Positions 1-10,682 of a stretch of DNA of 64,000 nt are shown piece by piece. The DNA comes from Dendrolimus kikuchii (Eukaryota > Arthropoda > Insecta > Lepidoptera > Lasiocampidae). The notes beneath the pieces were generated by a model. The model made no database searches and had not been told where the DNA came from. It worked only from the letters and a program-made list of their open reading frames with translations. The position numbers and the translations under genes were made by a program. The number at the start of each line of letters is the position of its first letter. Positions within the stretch are counted from its first letter, which is position 1. The stretch lies in assembly GCA_019925095.2 (NCBI GenBank), contig CM034414.1, positions 3,636,001-3,700,000 on the forward strand, read 5' to 3'.

Positions 1-14
1 TTTCTTTTATTGGT

Positions 15-300
15 CTATGAATGCTCGTCTTGGTCTTCCCTTCCCTCCCTTTGCTTCCACTTTGCCTTCGATTTACATCTTCTCTCTCTCTCTTCTCTTC
101 TTTCATCCAGAGTTTTTACAATTGTGCGTTTCTCCTTTATCACATCCAGTACTTCTTCATTGGTCTTCGTTTCTTTGCAACTTATTCTCTTCATGCGTCT
201 CCAACACCACATTTCAAATGCTTCTAATCTATCGCGATCTCTTCGTGTCATTGTCCATGCTTCACATCCGTATAAAGCCATGCTCCAGATATAAATTTTA
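15..300 (-). pseudogene. C-terminal fragment of an RTE-like LINE reverse transcriptase
   Basis: The minus strand reads KIYIWSMALYGCEAWTMT followed by a charged, Arg/Glu-rich tail and a stop. The LYGCEAWT block with a following EAFEMWCWRRM is typical of the region after the RT domain in RTE-type LINEs and their endonuclease/reverse transcriptase relatives. No RT catalytic core lies upstream; the frame is lost near 300, so this is a 5'-truncated copy. It differs from the RTE family at 61 and 63 kb and from the one at 15 kb. Confidence 0.7.
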
Positions 301-429
301 ATTTAACTTTTTTTAACGGATTGTGCTATTTTAGACTTAAGTAAATAGTTTTTACTAACTTCAACCTTGTTCGTCGAACGTATTTTTGTTTTTCCCATTA
401 TCCATTCAAAACTTGTACATCCTAAACTA

Positions 430-575
430 AGTATACGAAATAGCGAAAAACACTCCAAGGAATCTTGAGGCCGATTTTGTCGAAAAGTAAAGTGGTATCA
501 TTAGATTTTTGAGAAATCAATTACCCATGTCGAGAATCGAATCGGCTGATTTTGTAAAAATAAACACATCATACT
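430..575. repeat. Dispersed AT-rich repeat (copies near 48.3 and 49.4 kb)
   Basis: The block carries GAGGCCGATTTTG and an AATCGGCTGATTTTG-like segment. Both recur in the tandem pair at 48285-48504 and in reverse orientation at 49385-49545. No coding potential was seen. Confidence 0.55.
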
Positions 576-633
576 AAATCATAGTGTAGTAGTGTAATTT
601 GGAAATACAATCCTTAAAGGGGATAAGATTTTA

Positions 634-936
634 TTGCAGGAAATCAGCAGACAGGCAGACGGCCCACTTGATGGAAAGCGGTTACCATCGTCTATGGACA
701 TTTGCAACAGCAAAGTTGTAACAAATGCGCTGCTGCTCTCTTAAGGGAAACTGGAACCTGGTCACTAATGCCGGAACACAACTCGAGGTTGTTATGGCGA
801 CATACTTTAAACCAGGGGTGGTAGCTATCCAGTCGGCCAAATGCCCTACCACCTGTCTGTGGGCTGTTAAGTCGCCTCTTACGACTGGCCGCCCGGCCGC
901 AGGAAATTGTATTCTTTCTCCGTTCCTGCACGGATA
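634..936 (-). repeat. Family A repeat, near full length
   Basis: This ~300-bp unit begins here with TTTTATTGCAGG and ends with CCTGCACGGATA. Its GC-rich segment contains GGCCGCCCGGCCGC. In element orientation the A-rich end (CAATAAAA) is 3', so this copy lies on the minus strand. Confidence 0.85.
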
Positions 937-938
937 CA

Positions 939-1470
939 ATGTATCCGTGTAGATGTAAAAAGTTTGCTTAAACTGTGACTATTTTTAATCTATACCAGCG
1001 AAGCTGCGAGCGACAGCCAATACTTAACTTATATAAAATATGTAGCATCATTCATCAGAAAAACCCGTTGTATTTGATTCTAGATATGTAGTTAGCTTCA
1101 AAGAACTACTTTCACTGACGTATTGCAAGTGGTAGGTATATATATATATTATGGTTATTTACTACGTCACGTGTTGAGCATATACTGAGATGTGAAAGTG
1201 TGTTTGATTGTCTGTTACTTTGACACAGCGTTCTTAGGTTTCGATACCTAAGAGTGGATAAAATCGATTAAAAGTGGACGCGGTAGAGCCATATGGCAAT
1301 CTTAATGATAATTACACACATACATACTCATAACACACACGCTCACACATCACATACACAACATATAAGCAAGCTTCCACACACATCACTCCTATGTATG
1401 TACATTACTTTAATTCTTAAGGCCGATTCCACCAAACACAAAGTAACACCAGTATACGTATTACTCCCGG
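939..1470. other. No gene seen
   Basis: AT-rich spacer with a short (TA)n run near 1140 and a CACACA-rich stretch near 1315-1385. Open frames here are short and have no recognisable domain. Confidence 0.4.
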
Positions 1471-1474
1471 ATGG

Positions 1475-1640
1475 GACGCCGTCTTCTCCTTCTGCGAGAG
1501 CGTCATGCTTGCGAAGGAGGAGGCGGAGCGGGAGCGCGAGCGGACGTCTTTGCTCCGCTCCCGCCAAAGGAGGACGCGCCGACGCCGGAGGGCGGGATTC
1601 GACCTTCGACCGCCGTAAGCGCGCGGCGCGGGTGGGGACC
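1475..1640. repeat. GC-rich block partly repeated at 31.0 kb
   Basis: A purine-rich, GC-rich stretch contains TTCTGCGAGAGCG, ATGCTTGCGAAGGAGGAGGC and TTTGCTCCGC. The same order of motifs recurs at about 31010-31070 after another repeat block. It is probably retroelement-derived; no protein was recognised. Confidence 0.5.
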
Positions 1641-1644
1641 CTTT

Positions 1645-1953
1645 TTTTCATTGCAGGAGCGCAGCAGACAGGCAGACGGCCCACTTGATGGAAAGCGGTT
1701 ACCATCGCCTATGGACATTTGCAACAACAAAGTTGCTACAAATGCGCTGCTGCTCTCTTAAGGGAAACTGGAACCTGGTCACTAATGCCGGAATACAATT
1801 CAAGGTTGTTATGGCGACATACTTTAGACTAGGGGTGGTAGCCATTCAGTCGGGAAAATGCCCTACCACCTGGCTGTGGGTTGTTAAGGCGCCTCTTAGG
1901 ATAGGCCGCCCAGCCGCAGGAAATTGTATTCTTTCTCTGTTCCTTCACGGATA
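1645..1953 (-). repeat. Family A repeat, near full length
   Basis: Same unit as 634-936, starting CATTGCAGGAGCGCAGCAG and ending CCTTCACGGATA. Confidence 0.85.
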
Positions 1954-1954
1954 A

Positions 1955-2480
1955 CCCTTCGGGTATAGGGGTTCTCACTCAACTGCACATGCCGTCGAGA
2001 TGAGAGTGCAAGTGTTCCGCACCCGCTCACCTCTCCTTCCGTAGGGCGCGTTACACCAACAACCGCCCCACGCCCCGGATTAGACCTGGAAGATGCCGGG
2101 GGATTAAAGTAGTCCCCCGGTGGTAAAGGCCTATGTGCGAGGCCCCCGCATACCAGGGCACGCGGAGTTGGGACTCCCGTTTTCCCGTAGCCCTGTCATA
2201 ACGCCCAGGACGGAACACCCAGGGGTTTTAGTGAGTATCACTAATTGGTGAGTGGTAATAGCATGGCACCAGTTCTGACTGGGCATGCTAGTGCCACCCC
2301 GACCTGGCAAATCCTATTCAAGGTTCGCGAACTATCCCCTCAAGCTTCTGTGCTTGTCGCGGCTTATAGTCCTCAATCGGAAAGTATACTTATTACTGGA
2401 ATAATTTTATCACGCTCTCACATAATATCGGCGTGAAACGGTTAGCCTTCAGCTAATCGTGTTTTGTGCGATGAGTATGA
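1955..2480. other. Unassigned GC-rich sequence, partly repeated at 13.4 kb
   Basis: The block is GC-rich compared with its surroundings. The segment around 2410-2490 (CTCTCACATAATATC, GGTTAGCCTTCAGCTAAT, GAGTTCCGAT) recurs at 13392-13475. It may belong to the 5' region of a retroelement, but no ORF or domain supports a specific call. Confidence 0.4.
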
Positions 2481-2629
2481 GTTCCGATGGCGCCTTCTTC
2501 CTCCTCCCCAAATTCGTAAGTATCGAATTTACTGTTGACCTAATATTGGAGTTGCTAGAGTTTAAACAAAGCGAAAGTGCCACTCCTATTTTCTACTTTA
2601 TTTTGCCGCCCTGTATTCGTGTTATTTTA

Positions 2630-2935
2630 TTTATTGCCTGAGTTCAGCAGGCAGGCAGACAGCCCACTTGATGAAAAGCGGTTACCATTGCCTATGGACA
2701 TTTGTAACACCAAAGCAGCTACCAATGCGCTGCTGCTCTCTAAAGGAAGACGACCCTGGCCATCAATGCCGGAACACATCTCAAGGTTGTTATAGCGGCA
2801 TACTCTAGACCCGAGTTGGTAGCCATCCAAACGGGCAAATACCCTACCTCCTGGCCGTGGGTTGTTTTGTCGCCTCTTACGACAGGCCGCCCGGCCGCAG
2901 GTAATTGTATTCTTGCTCCATTACTGCACGGATAA
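2630..2935 (-). repeat. Family A repeat, near full length
   Basis: Same unit, diverged: AGTTCAGCAGGCAGGCAGAC at the left and ACTGCACGGATAA at the right. Confidence 0.85.
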
Positions 2936-2949
2936 TGTGTTTCATTATT

Positions 2950-3720
2950 TCATGTGATTAATGAGAGTTCCGACTGTCCACTTCCCTGCTCCTATTTCAT
3001 TCCCCTATTTCAGCCCTATCTATTCCAAATCCCATTCTTCCTGTTTCATCTTCTTTTCTTGTTGACAATGGGGGAATGTATTTTCTTGGGACACCTTTCT
3101 CGGTCCTGGGATTTACACCGAGGGATGTGGAGGACTCTTAAACGGCTGTATACCCAACGTGACCTCCAGCAGAGGCTCTGGGGATGTCAATCGTCAAACT
3201 ACTCACTAAACCTAAACCTGCGCCCTTAACTCACGTGCTTTTACGGAGCGTTAAAGGAATTAGACCAATAGGTACTATACCTTTGAGTGAGCTTGTGCTG
3301 TGGGGAAGTACACCCTCTTCAACAACGGGAGGGGGGGGGGGGGTCCGTAGGGTCAACCTGTCTGCTCTTCTATTTTTTATACGGGAGAAATCTGTGCGAG
3401 GGGGAAGGATCGCGACCCGTGTGTGGGATTCATCAGGACGGGGTGACACTAGCACATCACGTGTAAAGTGCTATTGCCACGCCGCAGTTAGGGAGGGCAT
3501 CCCTAACTAGTATCCTTGTCCGATCCTCGAGCGTCCTTTGTCCAGGCTGTGGTTTCACTCGCGTATTCACCTCCAGCCCGGACGGATGTCTGATCCTCCT
3601 ATCTCAACCCTCCTCCTTCACATCCCCTCTATCCCTTCCTAAAGGTTGGCAACGCGTTGGCTTCGCACTCGCTGTTGCGAACGTCTATAGGCGACGGGAA
3701 TCACTTTTAAGTACGTGGGC
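2950..3720. other. Unassigned GC-rich sequence with a G run
   Basis: It contains a G homopolymer near 3330-3343. A GAGAGTTCCGA block, C/T-rich sequence and a TAAAGGTTGGCAAC block also occur near 13.45-13.56 kb. Short ORFs on both strands (for example 3184-3510) match nothing I recognise. A retroelement untranslated region is possible. Confidence 0.35.
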
Positions 3721-3982
3721 AAAAACTAAAACTTATTACTTAACTGGTGAATTTGTGGCCAAACTTTTGCAAGTTAACTAGCTACTTATCTAATGTAAAT
3801 CAGGCCTTATAGAAACTACGCCGTTAAATAGAATGCAATATGTAAACAGGTTAGTACACTTCCTTATCACATGATTTTTATCTATTTTATCATAAAATTA
3901 TACAATAATTATAATTCTTACAATATAAAACACATAACTTAATACACATATCAACTAAGTTTCCACTAAAAAAATAATTCTT

Positions 3983-4778
3983 GTTACGCATTTGGCTCAT
4001 ACAACTATAAGAAAATTATAATAAATTTGATGCAATATTGGAAAATTAGATATAAAATAAAAAAGGAATTAAATAATACAATACAACACAAAACAAAAAC
4101 TACAATTTGTCTATTTATCTATATCATTCTTAAGTCATAATTATCATGTCATAAAAAAAATCGTGATACATGTTAAAAATAAAAGTCATAATATTAAAAA
4201 AGAAAAACAAAATAATAATATTAATGAAATCAAAGTCAAAATAATAAAAATAAAGTATACGAGTATATATGAAATTAGTAGAACGTTAATTATTTTATTT
4301 TATTTTTTTTCTTTTTAATTTCAGTTTTATACTTAAATAAATTGCCTATAAAAGGAGCGACATCATTGAATAAAGCATTGTATTGCTGGCAGGCACGGTA
4401 TAAAAATGTGTTTCTAGTATAATTGGTTACGCATTTGGCTCATACAACTATAAGAAAATTATAATAAATTTGATGAAATATTGGAAAATTAGATATAAAA
4501 TAAAAAGGAATTAAATAATACAATACAACACAAAACAAAAACTACAATTCGTCTATTTATCTATATCACTCTTAAGTCATAATTATCATGTCATAAAAAA
4601 AAATAATCGTGATACATGTTAAAAATAAAAGTCATAATATTTAAAAAAAACAACAAAATAATGATATTAATGAAATCAAAGTCAAAATAATACAATAAAG
4701 AATACGAGTATATATGAAATTAGAAGAACGTTAATTATTTTATTTTATTTTTTCTTTTTTCTTTTTAATTTCAGTTAT
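3983..4778. repeat. Two ~345-bp AT-rich direct repeats, offset 443 bp
   Basis: Unit 1 (3983-4326) and unit 2 (4426-4777) both start GTTACGCATTTGGCTC and both end TTTTTAATTTCAGTT. They differ by scattered substitutions and short A-run indels. The ~100-bp spacer between them starts TATACTTAAATAAATTGCC. The pair is followed directly by the GC-rich block at 4790. No ORF was seen. Confidence 0.75.
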
Positions 4779-4789
4779 GTTGTTGGTCC

Positions 4790-5335
4790 GAAGACCTCAG
4801 TAGGTACTTTACCGGGGGAGCGCCTTCGGCTCGCGAAGGCGCTCGAGTCTGGGGGGAAACTTGCTCGAGGGAGCTCCCTAGGGGGCTTTACCTCGGCTGA
4901 ACTGCTGTCATGAAAGGGGGATGAATCTAACGATGCCGACTAGAGGGCGACACAATGAACTAATTGAGAAGGGCGACGGGTAATATAAAGCCCGAGGGGA
5001 CGGATCCCGGCGGACCGAAGTCGGCGGTTCGAGGCGGCGTATGCTATCTTACTGCCGTTTCGCAACGTGTTATGGCTGAGAGAGAAGAAAAGGCGAAAGA
5101 AACTTCCCAGCAACATGCCTAGTCTATCCTATTGGGCTATGCCTCCTGGCGTCCCTCGCGGGGACGTGGACAGATTGTGTCTGTCGGTGCCTGCCAGCCT
5201 GCCGTCCTAACCGCGGGCGGACTGACTCGGGCCAGCCGTTTTATAATAGCGTCGACCCTATCCGTGAGGACGTTACGCGGTCGTCACACGAGAGCCTTTT
5301 GTCGAGGCTTATAATCGGACGCGACGATTTTTTAT
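4790..5335. other. GC-rich unassigned block, possibly a retroelement 5' region
   Basis: The sequence changes sharply from very AT-rich to GC-rich. Palindromic pieces such as GGAGCGCCTTCGGC/TCGCGAAGGCGC lie near its start. Short frames exist (5132-5314 on +) but show no known domain. The base composition resembles the 5' regions of R1-like LINEs, which is only an inference. Confidence 0.35.
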
Positions 5336-5579
5336 GAAACTAATTTTAGTTTAAACTATATTTTAAACTTTAGCTTAGTTAGAGAACGTACCCATACTAC
5401 GTGACAGGAGCAATGAGATGGATGGCTTGGGACATGGGACTGGAAAAGGGGATGGGATGGGGGAGGAGAAATCGCACGAAACACAATTAACTCAATACTA
5501 ACCGTTTTACGCCGACATTCTGTAAGAGCGTGCTATCCGGCCCAAAGAACTATAATCAAGGTGACTATTCCAGCATGGC

Positions 5580-5886
5580 TCTTTTTTTATTGCATGAGTT
5601 CAGCAGACAGGCAGAACCTGATGGAAAGAGGTTACCATCGCCTATGGACTGTTATATCATCAAAGACGTTAGCAATGTGCTATTGCTCGCTAAAGGGAGA
5701 CTGGAACTTGGCCACTAATACCGGAACACAACTCAAGTTTGTTATGGCGGCATACTCTAGATCAGAGGCGGCAGCCATTCAGACGGGCAAATGCCCTACC
5801 ACCTGGCTGTGGGTTGTTTTGTCGCCTCTTACGACAGGCCACCCGGCCGCAGGAATTTGTATTCTTTTTCTGTTCCTGCATAGATA
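5580..5886 (-). repeat. Family A repeat, near full length
   Basis: Same unit, ATTGCATGAGTTCAGCAG to TTCCTGCATAGATA. A 108-residue frame stays open on the + strand. It is antisense to the element's A-rich end, so it is probably fortuitous. Confidence 0.85.
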
Positions 5887-5887
5887 A

Positions 5888-5985
5888 ATATATATACTTA
5901 AGGTTAAGGTTTTAATATCTATCATAGTTATTAAAATGTACAGACTTAGAATATATCGACAATGCAGATATAACTAAATTTACCA
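5888..5985 (+). repeat. AT-rich repeat, inverted copy at 15.33-15.44 kb
   Basis: TTTTAATATCTAT and CGACAATGCAGATATAACTA recur in reverse complement around 15370-15435. No coding capacity was seen. Confidence 0.5.
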
Positions 5986-6038
5986 TTTATAGCGCGGCCA
6001 GTATGTAAAAGCGCTGAAAGTATATGTGTTAGGGACAC

Positions 6039-6200
6039 CGTATCCCCGATGCGGGCCCCCGCTCCACCCTCGCGGCGTTCGGGTCGCCCGACCCGCCCGC
6101 CGGCCAAACTACTCAGTTAATCATGCAACCTTGTGATGTACGAATGTATACAGGAACTCACGCGCCGGCCTGCGCGCCACGCGTTCGTGATAACCGTTCA
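6039..6200. other. GC-rich unassigned patch
   Basis: A short GC-rich patch (GGGCCCCCGCTCC, CCCGACCCGCCCGCCGG) sits in AT-rich sequence. It is not matched elsewhere in the window and has no ORF of note. Confidence 0.3.
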
Positions 6201-6563
6201 GTAGGTTTATTCATTAAAACAAGTTTACCATAAAATCAAGCCTTATTATTTCAAGTGCCCGCTATACATTATCTTATCCTTAAAAGATAAGAAACAAGAA
6301 CCTGGTTCTGGGTTGTCTACCACGTACAATCTTCGGCCATCTTATAAAGAGTCTGTATTTAACGAAAACTTCTACTGAACCCTAAAAAGCAGTAATAGTA
6401 ACAATTGGTATTTTTCTACCTATGAAAAGCAAATATTTTAGCCGTCTTGCAATAAACATGAATAAATATTTTCAATGCTGTTATTATAATGAATTTTGAC
6501 GTTAAAAACGACCTTATTTCTGTAGTTGAATAATCTAAAATATTAGGTATTTTGTAACAATGC

Positions 6564-6803
6564 GAGTTTTTGGCGGGAACTGAAAGGAGATTTTGTGCTG
6601 TGCAGTTTTATTTTCTAAAAATGTGTAAAATTACTCTAAAATGAACAGTAGTTGTAGGATATTGATAGTTTTTGAGTAGTAATTATGTGTTTTTGTGAGA
6701 AATGTGAACTGTATAGTCAAATGTGGCCTTTCGAGTTATCACAAGAATTCCCTTGAATGGCTTTAGCTGATAACCTACAGTTTAGCTGAGCTTTACATAG
6801 GCA
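6564..6803 (+). mobile_element. Family D short retroposon with 11-bp target-site duplication
   Basis: It starts GAGTTTTTGGCGGGAACTG like the other three family members. TGTAACAATGC flanks it exactly at 6553-6563 and 6804-6814. This copy lacks the poly(A) tail seen in the others, so its 3' end is truncated although the duplication is intact. Confidence 0.85.
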
Positions 6804-6887
6804 TGTAACAATGCCGTCTGTTCTTTGAAGATATTTAAATATTAGCCAATCACAACTTATTTATTTATTTCATATATAATAATAATA

Positions 6888-6992
6888 TGGTCAGAAAACT
6901 GCCTACGTGGTGCATGCGTTCTGGCCAGGATTCGAACCTGAGCCCTTTGGGTGTCGGACGCGTGTGCTAACCATTACGCTACCACGACTACT
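6888..6992 (-). mobile_element. Family H tRNA-derived SINE, head portion
   Basis: The minus strand reads GTCGTGGTAGCGTAATGGTT (A-box-like) and then GGTTCGAATCC (perfect B box). The same head opens the full SINE at 52388. Only the tRNA-related head and a short body remain. Confidence 0.75.
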
Positions 6993-7039
6993 ATATTTAT
7001 TTTATATAATTTATTATATATATATATGTCTTCGCAGAC

Positions 7040-7995
7040 CTTGGGCCATAAAAATGGCCTGGACTTTTGGGAGGGCTTGCATGAAGCCATGGGAAGGAAG
7101 GCCAACACGTAGAGGCCCCTTGACAAATTTAATCTAAATGTGGCGTGACACTGACCGGCGATTATCCTTGTCTACATCATATAAAAATGCACCCAAGGAC
7201 AAGCCCCGGCCAGTGTAGGACGTTATTGTGGGGAATGAGAACAAAGGTACCGGGCTTTTGGGATGAACTCGCTAGCGGAACTAGGGATCTGGGACTATGG
7301 CGTCTGCCCGTCGCAATGTTCGGGGAACATGGAATAATGGACAGCCGGTGACTCGCCATTCACTGCATGGGCACCTAAAAATGCCGTACAAGATTGGCGA
7401 GGGGCAACATGGATGTGAATGGCTAAGGGGTGTCAAGAGAGAGGTGGGCTGCAGGTTCACCGAAGCTACTTCCAACGTTAGGCCAATTATCACTTCCACC
7501 CCTGGAGCTTGAGTCTTAGCTTTAGCGATCTCCACTCCGTGCCGGCTGGCTAAGGCGAGCACGGAGGCGGGGGCGAATACCCCGGCGAATTGTCCCCAAA
7601 TCGGTCTGTTTTCTGCGGATAACAGGCCGAATTTGGGTCAGATCGGGACGTGGCGCACACCAAACTGTAGGCCTTGGGGAGGCCTACAGTATAGTGGTCG
7701 CAGATCAGGGATCGCCCTTAGGAAAACGGGATTTAAGGGTGAAAAACCGGGATTTATGAAATTTGGGAATTTGGGATGCGATATTGAAAGCGCTATTAGG
7801 CGCACGGAGACGAGAGTGGTGTCGACGGATAGCCCTCGACGAGCACTATCCGATGATGCCAAGAAAGAGGGGGGTGACAATAGAAAAAATTCGAATTTCT
7901 CAAGGAAAACCGAATTTTCTGGGGAAAAATCACCAGAAAACCGGTATACCCCGAACGATTCGGGCCAACGAGGTATCCTTGGAAAGGTCTTGAAG
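7040..7995 (+). repeat. Long dispersed repeat, second copy at 30.44 kb
   Basis: The segment from CAACACGTAGAGGCCCC onward (7106) through CTCCACTCCGTGCCGGCTG recurs at 30448-30890 with substitutions. Open frames on both strands are short and overlapping. The right part (7580-7995) has no second copy here. It is probably the 5' or untranslated part of a LINE. An internal palindrome, TAGGCCTTGGGGAGGCCTA, lies near 7670-7690. Confidence 0.55.
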
Positions 7996-8192
7996 AGACC
8001 TATCCAATGATATAAGAAACTATATATACGTTGGAACAAAACTAAAAATTTGGCCAGGGGGAACCTATGAATTTACAAATGAAATTTTTAGAAGTCCGAT
8101 TTTTCTAAAAATCTAGGTATCGCTACTCACCTAAGGCTTCGCCATAAAGCCCCCCTGCGGGTATTTTATTTATTGTTATTTAATCTATCCAT

Positions 8193-8270
8193 GCAGGACC
8201 GGAGAAATAATACAATTTTGTGTTGGGATGGCCTATCGTAAGCGGCGACAAAACAACCCACAGCCAGGTG
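8193..8270 (+). repeat. Family A fragment, 5' end only
   Basis: Starts TCCATGCAGGACCGGAG and stops after CACAGCCAGGTGG; the remaining ~220 bp of the unit are missing. Confidence 0.65.
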
Positions 8271-8360
8271 GTTTTTAATTGTATTTTTCCATGGTCTATT
8301 TCAGTTGCTTTTTAAATAGCTTCAATTTACAGACACGGCATGCTTAGAATTTTATAATAT

Positions 8361-8842
8361 TGTTACGAGTTACAGGACTCGAATTAAAATGCCGTTGGAA
8401 TTACTATAGAATTTATTAGAACTATGCAAACACGTATAACACAGGTACAAATATAACTGAACACAACCAGTGCAAACGTAATGCACGATTCAATAACACG
8501 CGCAAAGTCCGTCACTAAATAGATTATCGAATGTACACAAGTCTTGCCTCGCGGCTGGTTATCGCTAGACTGCCTCACCCCTCCATCGGGGTATGCTTTA
8601 TACTGTACAAATATAATATGCCTGCTTAACCGCGTGGACTGAGTTTTCCAAGAATCACACCTGGCTAATGAATACCATAAAGCTTACAATCCACAATGGG
8701 CTGTTTTTTTCCCAATCACAAATTTTAAACACAAAGTAAACAAAAGAAGACAGTCATAAATATTTTCTTTGTTATTAGCTCAAAGCCAGCGGGTAATAAA
8801 TGTGCTTTGTTTACAGATATGCAGGTGACACAAATTGTAACA
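8361..8842 (+). mobile_element. Family G solo LTR, 4-bp target-site duplication ATAT
   Basis: It starts TGTTACGAGTTACAGG and ends AATTGTAACA, so it has TG..CA termini within an imperfect TGTTACGA/TCGTAACA inverted end. ATAT lies on both sides (8357-8360, 8843-8846). No internal gag-pol region is attached. Duplications of 4-6 bp are typical of Gypsy or Bel-Pao LTR elements; the superfamily cannot be set from an LTR alone. Confidence 0.85.
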
Positions 8843-8850
8843 ATATTATA

Positions 8851-9109
8851 CATACATACATACATAACTTCACGCCAGTTCCCTTGCGGGGTAGGCACGA
8901 ACAACAGAGTGCCATTTAGGCTTATTCTTACACACCTCACTTGCCTCTTTGACATTCATAACTCTTGTCATGCAAGCTCGTCTGTTCTTAAGGCTCCTGA
9001 CATCACCTTCTGCTAGTACACGATCAATTTGATCATGGAAGGTGTGTCGTGGCCTTCCACGACTTCTGCATCCATCCACTTTTGCATTGTATATCTGTTT
9101 AGTCTGTTT
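8851..9109 (-). mobile_element. Family B RTE LINE, 5'-truncated, 12-bp target-site duplication
   Basis: A CATACATACATA tail at the left leads into the C-terminal codons of the RTE ORF on the minus strand (NAKVDGCRSRGRPRHTFHDQ through YPARELA, stop). AACAATATTATA is duplicated at 8839-8850 and 9110-9121. The left duplication overlaps the last bases of the solo LTR, so the LTR was there first. Confidence 0.88.
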
Positions 9110-9512
9110 AACAATATTATAGATAATAATTTATCAGTTTACATAGTCTAGGTATGGGAGATTTATGGTTATTTATGCCAAAAAGTCTAGGGAACCATAA
9201 AAACGCTATCATTTAAGAAAAAACAACATTTTTTTATCATTAAACAATTACATATTCAATATAAATGAGAATGACGTTAGAAGGATAATTTATGGGTTTT
9301 GTATTTATATAATTATAGATAGAAGATAATAAATCATTCTAGGTATTTCAGTTATCTCTTAATCTCATTATTCCTGATTAAGGGGACTTTTTTATAAATT
9401 GCTATAGGTGAGACACTTCTATAATATTTGGAGTCACGTGCATGTAACCGCTGAAGTTCGAAAGTCGTTAATAGGATTTAAAATACAATATTACACAGTA
9501 TTTTAAAAATAC

Positions 9513-9941
9513 TCTTACGACCGACAAAGACCAATTCACACCTGCAGTTTATTGCCTTTTCCACATTTGGACTTCTTTTGTTTACTTTGTGTTTAAAATT
9601 TGTGGTTGGAAAATAGCCAATTGTGTATTGTAATCTTTATGGTAGTCATTGGCCAGGTGTGATTCTTAGAAATTCAGTTTACAGACATATTGTATTTGTA
9701 CAATATAAAGCAATGCCCCAGGGGTGTGGCAGTCGAGCGATAATCACAAGCGAGGCAAGACGTGTGTACATTCGATAATCTATATAGTGACGGTCTTTGC
9801 GCGTGTTATTTAATCGTGCATTACGTTTGTACTGGTTGTGTTCAGTTATATTTGTACCTGTGTTATACGTCTTTGTATAGTTCTAATAAATTCTATAGTA
9901 ATTCCAACGGCATTTTAATTCGAGTCCTGCAACTCCTAACA
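9513..9941 (-). mobile_element. Family G solo LTR, inverted, 4-bp target-site duplication ATAC
   Basis: This is the reverse complement of the LTR at 8361, running from TCTTACGACC (mutated TGTTACGA) to ACTCCTAACA. ATAC flanks both ends (9509-9512, 9942-9945). It is more diverged than the copy at 33036. Confidence 0.82.
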
Positions 9942-9956
9942 ATACCATTAAATTAT

Positions 9957-10400
9957 TGTTACGAATTAGTGGGATGTGAATTTAAAACTACCATTGGAAT
10001 TATCACAACCTTTATTAGAAGTATACGCACGTAATTCACAGTTCTTACAAATACAACCGAATACAACAAGTTCAAAGCGTAAAGTAGAAAATTGTAATGC
10101 CATAAATCGTTCCGAAAGTATACTAGGTAACGTCTCGATTGCAGTTGAAACTCAACTAACTCAGCCACGACAGACCGATTTTATATATTTGCAGAATAGA
10201 CATGGCGCTCCAGCAACTTGCCCATTATTCTTTAGAGAAGTCATAAGCTTAATGGCTTCAAACAAAAGAAGAAAGGATTTATGACGTCTTACTGGGGCGC
10301 AATACAAAGGGAGTAAAGCGAACAACAGATAACTTAAATTCCAAGAGTTAATAAAACACCTGTAAAGGATTACTATCGGTTCTCTACAATATAAATAATT
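9957..10400 (+). repeat. Divergent LTR-like sequence, end not found
   Basis: It begins TGTTACGAATTAGTGGGA and runs colinear with the family G LTR start (AAAACTACCATTGGAATTA, TTTATTAGAAGTATACGCACG). It then diverges, and no TAACA terminus was found. The 102-residue frame at 9976-10284 has no recognisable motif. Confidence 0.45.
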
Positions 10401-10682
10401 CTAATTAATGCTTAAACAACTAATACGCTATTTGACCGTTTAAGAAATGACACCATACCTTGCAACGGTTATACAATACGAGCAGGTCCGGCTTTTTGTA
10501 AATAGATAAAAATATTAAAGTTGATTTGGCTGTCAGCTACGCTATTCGCAAATTCCCTAGATACTTAAGTACTTAAGCAAATTAACGTAGCAAGTTCTAT
10601 AGTAATCTCCAATTTTAGGTTTTGTAGAAATTTAGAAACCAAGCAAACGTAAGTCTACTAGTCTAGTAACGTTTAGTCTTAC

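Noticed and set aside
5132..5314. 60-residue frame in the GC-rich block as a gene
   Set aside because: No motif, short, and frame openness is expected from GC-rich composition.
6888..6992. Functional tRNA gene
   Set aside because: A and B boxes are present, but the acceptor stem cannot be closed and the sequence continues as a SINE.
8361..9941. The LTRs at 8361 and 9513 as the two ends of one retrotransposon
   Set aside because: They are in opposite orientation, each has its own target duplication, and the DNA between has no gag-pol.
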